Positions 1 through 4,998 of a stretch of 7,209 nt of DNA are shown piece after piece. The notes beneath the pieces are model-generated. The model was given only the letters and a program-made list of their open reading frames with translations. It was not told the origin of the DNA and did no database searches. Position numbers and translations under genes: made by a program. The stretch is from an uncultured Intestinimonas sp. GTDB taxonomy: Bacteria > Bacillota_A > Clostridia > Oscillospirales > Oscillospiraceae. The stretch is taken from positions 1 to 7,209 of the forward strand of contig CAUBHZ010000087.1 of assembly GCA_958435885.1 (NCBI GenBank), written 5' to 3'. Every line of letters begins with the position of its first letter. The stretch's first letter is position 1.

Positions 1-428
<428 letters not shown>

Positions 429-436
<8 letters not shown>

Positions 437-932
437 CGCTGGCCATCCCCTCGATGAGCTTGACCCGGATGAAACCGCCGTCCACGTCGATCTCCTTGAC
501 GAACTCGTCCACGGCGGGGATCATATACTCCTTGCCGCCGCCCCGGACCACGTAGACCTCGTGGGCGGGAGGGGTGAGGATGTCGTGGATGGTGCCCAGC
601 ACGGCCCCTGTCTCGTGGTCCCGGACCTCCAGGCCCATGAGGTCGGCCAGGAAGTGGCGGCCGTCGGGGAGCTCCACGCCGGTGCGGTCGATGGAGAGGG
701 TCTTGCCCTTCAGGCGCATGGCGGCGTTCACGTCGGTAATCCCCTCCAGCCGGGCCAGCACGTTGCCCTTGTGGGGCCGGGCGGCCAGGACCTTGATGGG
801 GGCGCCGTCTATATATAAGGTAGAGAAGGAGCAGAGGAACTCCGGGGAGTCGCACCAGGGGACGATCTTCACCTCGCCCTGGATGCCGTGGGTGTTGACG
901 ATCTGCCCGGCCTCCAGAAATTTGTTTTTCAT
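429..932 (-). CDS. rimM: Ribosome maturation factor RimM
   Basis: RimM binds ribosomal protein S19 and assists maturation of the 30S head and 16S rRNA 3' domain. The 167-residue product has the usual family length. The N-terminal RimM beta-barrel (about residues 5-85) carries the hallmark [15 protein letters not shown] and ends with an R-L-K-G-K-x-L stretch. The C-terminal PRC-barrel (about 93-163) shows DLMGLEV, HEVYVV and the [12 protein letters not shown] segment. The start at 932 is supported by an AAAGGA ribosome site about 10 bases upstream. The gene lies 69 bases after khpA, with a strong hairpin in that gap, and overlaps trmD by 8 bases. RimM and TrmD are classic operon partners, so both probably share one transcript and are likely set at a level different from rpsP. 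Confidence 0.96.
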
Positions 933-970
933 ATGGTGTAGTCCTTTCCGGCCTGACGGCCCAATGAAAG

Positions 971-1002
971 AAAAAGCGGCGGGAGCAAGTCCCGCCGCTT
1001 TT
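971..1002 (-). terminator. Intrinsic terminator or attenuator between khpA and rimM
   Basis: A perfect 13-bp stem (972-984 pairing with 990-1002, loop GCAAG) has a GC-rich core, AGCGGCGGGA on the plus strand. Read on the minus strand it is followed by TTTTTCTTTC, a good intrinsic terminator tail. It begins at the last base of the khpA stop codon. Only about 39 bases separate it from rimM and I see no convincing promoter there, so partial readthrough is the likely role. The arm also ends in CTTTT on the plus strand, but no plus-strand gene needs it. Confidence 0.85.
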
Positions 1003-1232
1003 CAGTCGACGATCTCGACGGAAACCCTGGTTCCCTTCCGCTGGGCCACAGAGCGCATCAGGGTGCGGATCTCCTTTGCGATGCGGCCCTGACGGCCGAT
1101 GACCTTGCCCATGTCCTCAGGGGCTACCCGAAGCTCCAGCAGAGTCTCGCCGTCCCCCTGGGTCTCGGTGACCGAAACGGCCTCCGGGTGCTCCACAAGG
1201 TTCTGAGCCACATAGGTGAGAAGCTCTTTCAT
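1002..1232 (-). CDS. khpA: KH-domain RNA-binding protein KhpA (YlqC family)
   Basis: KhpA is a small single-KH-domain RNA-binding protein. In other Firmicutes it pairs with KhpB (Jag/EloR) and affects cell elongation and small-RNA stability. The 76-residue product is almost entirely the KH fold. The nucleic-acid-binding GxxG loop is visible as GKVIGRQGR at about residues 42-50, followed by the helix AKEIRTLMRSVAQRKG and a closing strand VSVEIVD. The ATG at 1232 is preceded by GGGAGG at a suitable distance. It starts 17 bases after rpsP, its usual neighbour. In Bacillus, ylqD sits between this gene and rimM; here that place holds only a terminator-like hairpin. Family identity is clear; the physiological role in this organism is inferred. 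Confidence 0.93.
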   Translation of the reverse strand: MKELLTYVAQNLVEHPEAVSVTETQGDGETLLELRVAPEDMGKVIGRQGRIAKEIRTLMRSVAQRKGTRVSVEIVD

Positions 1233-1249
1233 GTGCGCCTCCCGCCGGC

Positions 1250-1486
1250 TTACACGCCGGCCTTTTTCAGCAGAGCCTTCACGGTCTCAGTGGGCTGAGC
1301 GCCGGTCTTGATCCAGGCCTGAGCCCGCTCCACGTCCACCTTCAGCTCGGCGGGATCGGTGGTGGGGTTGTAAATGCCGATCTCCTCGATGAAACGGCCG
1401 TCACGGGGATAGCGGGAGTCGGCCACCACGATGCGGTAGAAGGGAGCCTTCTTGGCGCCCATACGACGCAGTCTGATTTTAACCAT
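1250..1486 (-). CDS. rpsP: 30S ribosomal protein bS16
   Basis: bS16 is a small-subunit protein needed for assembly of the 5' domain of 16S rRNA. The 78-residue product has normal length. It shows the family start [20 protein letters not shown], then [21 protein letters not shown] and the C-terminal helix region ending in [12 protein letters not shown] very strong ribosome site, GGAGGTGA, stands about seven bases before the ATG at 1486, fitting a highly expressed gene. It is located between ffh and khpA, the order known from Bacillus and many Clostridia. The 67-base gap to ffh holds a short hairpin and an AT-rich stretch, so an extra internal promoter is possible but not shown. Confidence 0.98.
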   Translation of the reverse strand: MVKIRLRRMGAKKAPFYRIVVADSRYPRDGRFIEEIGIYNPTTDPAELKVDVERAQAWIKTGAQPTETVKALLKKAGV

Positions 1487-1493
1487 GTATCGT

Positions 1494-1500
1494 CACCTCC
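1494..1500 (-). promoter_or_regulatory. Strong ribosome binding site of rpsP
   Basis: The minus strand reads GGAGGTG here, close to a full anti-Shine-Dalgarno match, seven bases before the rpsP ATG. It fixes the start and predicts high translation. Confidence 0.85.
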
Positions 1501-1530
1501 AAATGATCTTTCAAAATTCCTTATATGGCA

Positions 1531-1545
1531 GTACCCGACGGGTAC
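1531..1545 (-). other. Short hairpin in the ffh-rpsP gap
   Basis: GTACCC and GGGTAC form a perfect 6-bp stem around a 3-base loop. On the minus strand it lies about 10 bases after the ffh stop codon and is followed by TGCCATATAAGG, not a T-tract, so it is not a normal intrinsic terminator. It could protect a processed 3' end or form part of an rpsP leader. TATAAG just downstream resembles a -10 box but has no fitting -35, so I do not call a promoter. Confidence 0.4.
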
Positions 1546-1553
1546 GGACCAAC

Positions 1554-2912
1554 TTATCCGAAGGGGAAGCCCTTGAACTTCCCCAGCCGGCTCATGCGCC
1601 GGGCCATTTTGCCGCCGGCCATGCCGGCCATCTGCTTGGTGAGCTGCTGCATCTGTTCGAACTGCTTCAGGAGCCGGTTCACGTCCACCACCTGGGTGCC
1701 GCTGCCGGCGGCGATGCGCTTTTTCCGGCTGCTGTTGAGGATGGAGGGATTTTCCCGCTCGGCGGGGGTCATGGACAGGATGATGGCCTCGGTTTTGCCC
1801 AGGGCGTTCTTGTCCAGGTCGGCCCCTTCCAGGGCCTTGGCATCCACGCCGGGGAGCATCCCCGCCAGGTCGGCGATGGAGCCCATATTCTTGAACTGCT
1901 GCATCTGCTCATAAAAATCCGTCAGGGTGAGACGGTTTTTCTTCATTTTCTCCTGGAGCTCGGCGGCCTTCTTCATGTCGAAGGACTGCTGGGCCTTTTC
2001 GATGAGGGAGAGCACGTCGCCCATGCCCAGGATGCGGGAGGCCATGCGGTCGGGGTGGAAGATCTCCACCTGGTCCAGCTTCTCGCCCACGCCCACGAAC
2101 TTGATGGGCTTGCCGGTGACGGCCTTGATGGAGAGGGCCGCGCCGCCCCGGGCGTCGCCGTCCAGCTTGGTGAGCATGACGCCGGTGATGTCCAGGGCCT
2201 CGTCGAAGGCCTTGGCGGCGTTCACCGCGTCCTGGCCGATCATGGCGTCCACCACCAGGAGGATCTCGTCGGGGTCCACCGCCGCCTTCATGACCTTGAG
2301 CTGATCCATCAGCTCCTCGTCCACGTGGAGGCGGCCGGCGGTGTCCAGGAACACCAGGTCGTTGCCGTGCTTGCGAGCATGCTCAATGGCGGCCTTGGCG
2401 ATGTCCACCGGGTCGGCCTGCCCCATCTGGAAGACGGGGATGTCCAGCTGCTCGCCCACCACCTCCAGCTGATGGATGGCGGCGGGGCGGAAGGTATCGC
2501 AGGCGGCCAGGAGAGGACGCTTGCCGTTCTGCTTTTTCATAAAACCGGCCAGCTTGGCGCAGTTGGTGGTCTTGCCGGCGCCGTTGAGGCCGACGACCAT
2601 CACCACCGTGGGCGGCTTGGAGGAGATGTTGAGCTTGGCGCTCTCGCCGCCCATGAGGGCGGTGAGCTCCTCGTTGACGATCTTGACAATCATCTGCGCA
2701 GGGGTCAGACTCTCCAGCACGTCGGCGCCGATGGCCCGCTCGGTCACCGTCTTGGTGAACTCCTTGACCACCTTGTAGCTGACGTCGGCCTCCAGCAGGG
2801 CCATGCGGATCTCCTTCATGGCGTCCTTGACGTCGTTTTCGGAGAGGCGCCCCTTGCCCCGGAGCTTTTTGAACGCGTTGGAGAGTTTTTCGGTCAATCC
2901 TTCAAATGCCAT
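1554..2912 (-). CDS. ffh: Signal recognition particle GTPase Ffh (SRP54)
   Basis: Ffh binds 4.5S/scRNA and signal sequences of nascent membrane and secreted proteins, then docks with FtsY to deliver ribosomes to the Sec translocon. The 452-residue product is full length. The helical N domain covers about residues 1-95. The G domain shows the P-loop GLNGAGKTT (108-116), DTFRPAA (139-145), DTAGR (190-194), TKLDGDARGG (248-257) and the GVGEKLD closing loop (274-280). The M domain (about 300-452) is methionine-rich, with MLPG, SMTPAER and the RNA-binding SRKKRIAAGSG (395-405), and ends in a basic, glycine-containing tail. The start is three bases after the ylxM stop; its ribosome site AGGAG lies inside the end of ylxM, indicating tight coupling. 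ftsY is not among the visible neighbours. Confidence 0.98.
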   Translation of the reverse strand: MAFEGLTEKLSNAFKKLRGKGRLSENDVKDAMKEIRMALLEADVSYKVVKEFTKTVTERAIGADVLESLTPAQMIVKIVNEELTALMGGESAKLNISSKPPTVVMVVGLNGAGKTTNCAKLAGFMKKQNGKRPLLAACDTFRPAAIHQLEVVGEQLDIPVFQMGQADPVDIAKAAIEHARKHGNDLVFLDTAGRLHVDEELMDQLKVMKAAVDPDEILLVVDAMIGQDAVNAAKAFDEALDITGVMLTKLDGDARGGAALSIKAVTGKPIKFVGVGEKLDQVEIFHPDRMASRILGMGDVLSLIEKAQQSFDMKKAAELQEKMKKNRLTLTDFYEQMQQFKNMGSIADLAGMLPGVDAKALEGADLDKNALGKTEAIILSMTPAERENPSILNSSRKKRIAAGSGTQVVDVNRLLKQFEQMQQLTKQMAGMAGGKMARRMSRLGKFKGFPFG

Positions 2913-2915
2913 AGG

Positions 2916-3284
2916 TCACTCCTGGATCAGGGTGTCGGCCAGGGACTTGATGCGCCCGGCCAGGGTCTCCAGCTCGTCGCTGCCCAGCTTGGCGTCGTTC
3001 AGGTCCAGGACCTTCTGGGCGCAGTCGGCCAGCTCCCGGAGCTGGCCCTGCATGGTGTGGAACCGGCGGATGAGGCCGGTCTTGTCCTCGATCTCGGTGA
3101 GGTAGGCCTCCGCCCGGACGATGACGTCCCGGACGCCCTGGCGGGTGATGCCGTAGTTCTCGGCGATCTCGGCCAGGGAGAGGTCCTCGTTGTAATAGAG
3201 GTCGTAAAACTCCTTCTGACGGTCGGTGAGCAGGTCGCCGTAGAAATCGTAGAGCATTGCCATCCGGTAGGCCTGGTTCTTCAT
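2916..3284 (-). CDS. ylxM: YlxM-family helix-turn-helix protein, SRP operon
   Basis: YlxM is a small putative DNA- or RNA-binding protein encoded just before ffh in many Firmicutes; it has been linked to modulation of SRP activity. The product is 122 residues when started at 3284. I chose this start because GGAGGT (3291-3296) stands six bases before it, and because an open frame reaching to 3380 would run through the promoter. Residues 19-62 form a sigma-70 region-4-like helix-turn-helix (LTDRQKEFYDLYY, then LSLAEIAENYGITRQGVRD). The C-terminal half is helical and charged, probably coiled. It is the first gene of the operon, directly downstream of a strong promoter, and its stop is three bases before ffh. 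Confidence 0.93.
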   Translation of the reverse strand: MKNQAYRMAMLYDFYGDLLTDRQKEFYDLYYNEDLSLAEIAENYGITRQGVRDVIVRAEAYLTEIEDKTGLIRRFHTMQGQLRELADCAQKVLDLNDAKLGSDELETLAGRIKSLADTLIQE

Positions 3285-3290
3285 CGCGGC

Positions 3291-3296
3291 ACCTCC
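3291..3296 (-). promoter_or_regulatory. Ribosome binding site deciding the ylxM start
   Basis: The minus strand reads GGAGGT six bases upstream of the ATG at 3284. The in-frame upstream start at 3380 has no comparable site and lies before the promoter, so this site sets the real N-terminus. Confidence 0.85.
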
Positions 3297-3305
3297 GTTC
3301 CGTCT

Positions 3306-3327
3306 TGTAAAGTTCGGCAGCTTTACA
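3306..3327. repeat. Inverted repeat at the start of the ylxM-ffh transcript
   Basis: TGTAAAG (3306-3312) and CTTTACA (3321-3327) are perfect 7-bp arms separated by 8 bases. The repeat lies just downstream of the predicted transcription start (about 3329) of the ylxM promoter. It may be a repressor operator or a 5'-leader hairpin; no T-tract follows, so it is not a terminator. Confidence 0.6.
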
Positions 3328-3335
3328 CGAGTAGT

Positions 3336-3364
3336 ATGATACAACATTTCCCGCCGGCTGTCAA
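3336..3364 (-). promoter_or_regulatory. Sigma-A-type promoter of the ylxM-ffh operon
   Basis: On the minus strand a perfect -35 box TTGACA (3364-3359) is followed after exactly 17 bases by TATCAT (3341-3336), one mismatch from TATAAT. The predicted start near 3329 gives a leader of about 45 bases to ylxM. Confidence 0.88.
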
Positions 3365-3434
3365 GTGAAAATCCCGTCAAATCCAGGTCGTCTTCTTATG
3401 AAAACTGCTCAGCGGAGGCCGGCAAACCGTGTGC

Positions 3435-3477
3435 GCCGGTGTGTGCGGGAAAATCCGTTCATTTCCGCACACCCGGC
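3435..3477. repeat. Long imperfect inverted repeat over the -35 region of the regulator gene
   Basis: GCCGG-GTGTGCGG-AAAT (3435-3439, 3441-3448, 3451-3454) pairs with ATTT-CCGCACAC-CCGGC (3461-3464, 3465-3472, 3473-3477), with one single-base and one two-base bulge and a 6-base loop. A further direct copy of GTGTGCG lies at 3429-3435. The right arm covers the expected -35 position of the plus-strand promoter, so an operator is more likely than a terminator; no T-tract follows. Confidence 0.65.
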
Positions 3478-3489
3478 CAAGGGGTTCCG

Positions 3490-3498
3490 TGGTATACT
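3490..3498 (+). promoter_or_regulatory. Extended -10 promoter of the regulator gene
   Basis: TGGTATACT matches an extended -10 element (TGnTATAAT, one mismatch). The expected -35 position (about 3470-3475, CACCCG) is poor, typical of extended -10 promoters or of activator-dependent ones. The start would be near 3505, about 30 bases before the ATG at 3536. Confidence 0.7.
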
Positions 3499-3504
3499 AA
3501 ATAA

Positions 3505-3524
3505 AAATCCATATCATGGGATTT
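3505..3524. repeat. Short inverted repeat in the leader of the regulator gene
   Basis: AAATCC (3505-3510) and GGATTT (3519-3524) are 6-bp arms with an 8-base gap, between the predicted transcription start and the ribosome site GAGGTG (3525-3530). It could be an operator half-site pair or a small leader hairpin that affects translation. Confidence 0.45.
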
Positions 3525-3535
3525 GAGGTGGAGAT

Positions 3536-4981
3536 ATGCAGCTCTTCAGCCAGTACCTCCGGGACCTGATGCAGGTCAGGCAGATGAATATTTCAGCCCT
3601 GGCGCGGCTGTCCGGCGTGGAGCGGACGGCCCTCTCCAAGACCCTGGCGGGCCAGCGGGTGCTGCCCTACGACGCCCTGGATGGCCTCATTTACCACCTG
3701 CGCCTGACCCCGGACGAGGAGGGGCGGCTGCGGGACTGCTACGACGCCCAGTTTGAAAAGGAGGGCATCCGCCGCTCCCGGGCCATGGTGGGACGGATGT
3801 TCGCCGACCTGGCCGAGCTGGACTTTGCCCCGCCGGCCTTTGAGGAGAGCCGGCTGCTGCTGGACCTGGAGGGCTACGCCGGGCGGCGGTCCATCTTCAA
3901 CGGGACCACCAACGTGCAGCCCCTGCTGCGGATGGTGCTCTCCCAGGAGCTCATCCGGCCGGACGCCCGGGTGGAGCTGACAGTGCCGCCCACCGACGCC
4001 TTCCTGGCGGGGGAGCTGCTGCGCCGGTATCTGGATGGCCGCATGGGGGCGGAGGTGCGGCAGATCATCGCCTTTGACGCCTCCGGGGCGGCGGAGGACA
4101 TCAACCTCCACAATCTGGGGTGCTTTTGCAGCATTTTCCCCATCTGCCTGCTGTCCAAGCGGCACTACCATCCCTACTACTATTACGACGACACCCTGGC
4201 CGCCCGGTATACCGACCCCTACCCCTATTTCCTGGTGACACACAGCTGTGTGGTCTGCCTCTCGGAAAGCGGGAGCCAGGCCATGCTCCTGCGGGGGGAG
4301 GACCAGGTGGAGGGCTACCACCGTCACTTCCAGACCCTGCTGGAGCGGTGCCATCCCCTGATCCAGTACACCGCCGACCCGGTGGAGATTTTGGAGTCCT
4401 ACGACGGCTGCACCGACGACGACGGCTTCTACATGGTCATGGACCAGCCCTGCTTCGGCCGGTTCTACGACGAGGCCACCATCGGCCGGTACCTGCGGCC
4501 GGAGCTGCCCTTCCACGACCGGCTGGAGGAGGTGGCCCGGAAGAGGTTCGGGCGGCTGCGGTCGGTGGAGCGGTTCTACACCCTCTTTACCCGCAGCGGG
4601 GTGGAGCGGTTCTGCCGGACCGGTTCCCTGGACGACTTCCCGGTGGCTTTTGTGGCGCCCTTTCCCCCGGAGATGCGGCGGCAGCTGCTGAATGCCCTGG
4701 CCGGGCACATCCGCAGCGGGGACATCACCGGCCGCATCCTGTCGCCGGGGGTATTTCCCGACTACCTGAGCATGACCACCTCCCAGCGTGCCGGGGTGGG
4801 CTTCTTCACCACGGAGTACTTCCCCCTCCAAGACGGCTTCTGCTCCGTCCAGGTGAAGGAGCCCGATCTGTGCCGGGCCTTCCACGGCTGGCTCACCCAT
4901 CTGCCCGCCAGCACCCAGGCTTTGGGGGCGGAGGAGACGGCGGAAGAGCTGGAGGCGCTGGGGAGGACCTGCGGGACATGA
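3536..4981 (+). CDS. XRE-like helix-turn-helix regulator with large unrecognised C-terminal region
   Basis: I do not recognise a named family for the full 481-residue protein. The N-terminus (about residues 5-65) looks like an XRE/Cro helix-turn-helix: LRDLMQVRQMNISALARLSGVERTALS... places the recognition helix near residues 27-36, followed by a LAGQR wing-like turn. This predicts a cytoplasmic DNA-binding regulator. The remaining 400 or so residues contain no hydrophobic membrane span or signal peptide. They include a Cys-rich stretch (GCFCSIFPIC, about 195-205), a tyrosine cluster (YHPYYYYDD, 211-219) and mixed alpha/beta sequence that may sense a ligand or bind a partner; this is inference. 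The ATG at 3536 has a GAGGTG site upstream and an extended -10 promoter. The next gene begins 17 bases after its stop, so it probably controls that secreted protein, itself, or both. It is divergent from ylxM. Confidence 0.8.
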   Translation: MQLFSQYLRDLMQVRQMNISALARLSGVERTALSKTLAGQRVLPYDALDGLIYHLRLTPDEEGRLRDCYDAQFEKEGIRRSRAMVGRMFADLAELDFAPPAFEESRLLLDLEGYAGRRSIFNGTTNVQPLLRMVLSQELIRPDARVELTVPPTDAFLAGELLRRYLDGRMGAEVRQIIAFDASGAAEDINLHNLGCFCSIFPICLLSKRHYHPYYYYDDTLAARYTDPYPYFLVTHSCVVCLSESGSQAMLLRGEDQVEGYHRHFQTLLERCHPLIQYTADPVEILESYDGCTDDDGFYMVMDQPCFGRFYDEATIGRYLRPELPFHDRLEEVARKRFGRLRSVERFYTLFTRSGVERFCRTGSLDDFPVAFVAPFPPEMRRQLLNALAGHIRSGDITGRILSPGVFPDYLSMTTSQRAGVGFFTTEYFPLQDGFCSVQVKEPDLCRAFHGWLTHLPASTQALGAEETAEELEALGRTCGT

Positions 4982-4983
4982 GA

Positions 4984-4990
4984 AAAGGAG
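4984..4990 (+). promoter_or_regulatory. Ribosome binding site of the secreted protein gene
   Basis: AAAGGAG stands eight bases before the ATG at 4999 and supports that start. The 17-base gap to the upstream gene has no room for a separate promoter or terminator. Confidence 0.8.
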
Positions 4991-4998
4991 AGAGGAAT

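Noticed and set aside
1452..3368. A 638-codon open frame on the plus strand opposite ffh and ylxM
   Set aside because: It is antisense to two certain genes, rich in His, Leu, Gly and Val as expected of a GC-rich shadow frame, and has no recognisable domain or ribosome site.
3285..3380. A longer ylxM start at 3380
   Set aside because: The extension would translate across the TATCAT and TTGACA promoter boxes and the inverted repeat, and lacks a ribosome site; the start at 3284 has GGAGGT.
3435..3477. Reading the inverted repeat as a terminator
   Set aside because: No T-tract follows on either strand and no gene ends nearby; its place over the -35 region favours an operator.
3593..4900. A 435-codon open frame on the minus strand opposite the HTH regulator
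   Set aside because: Its composition (Gly, Pro, His, Val, Gln rich, low complexity) is typical of a reverse-complement shadow, while the plus-strand frame has a promoter, ribosome site and HTH domain.
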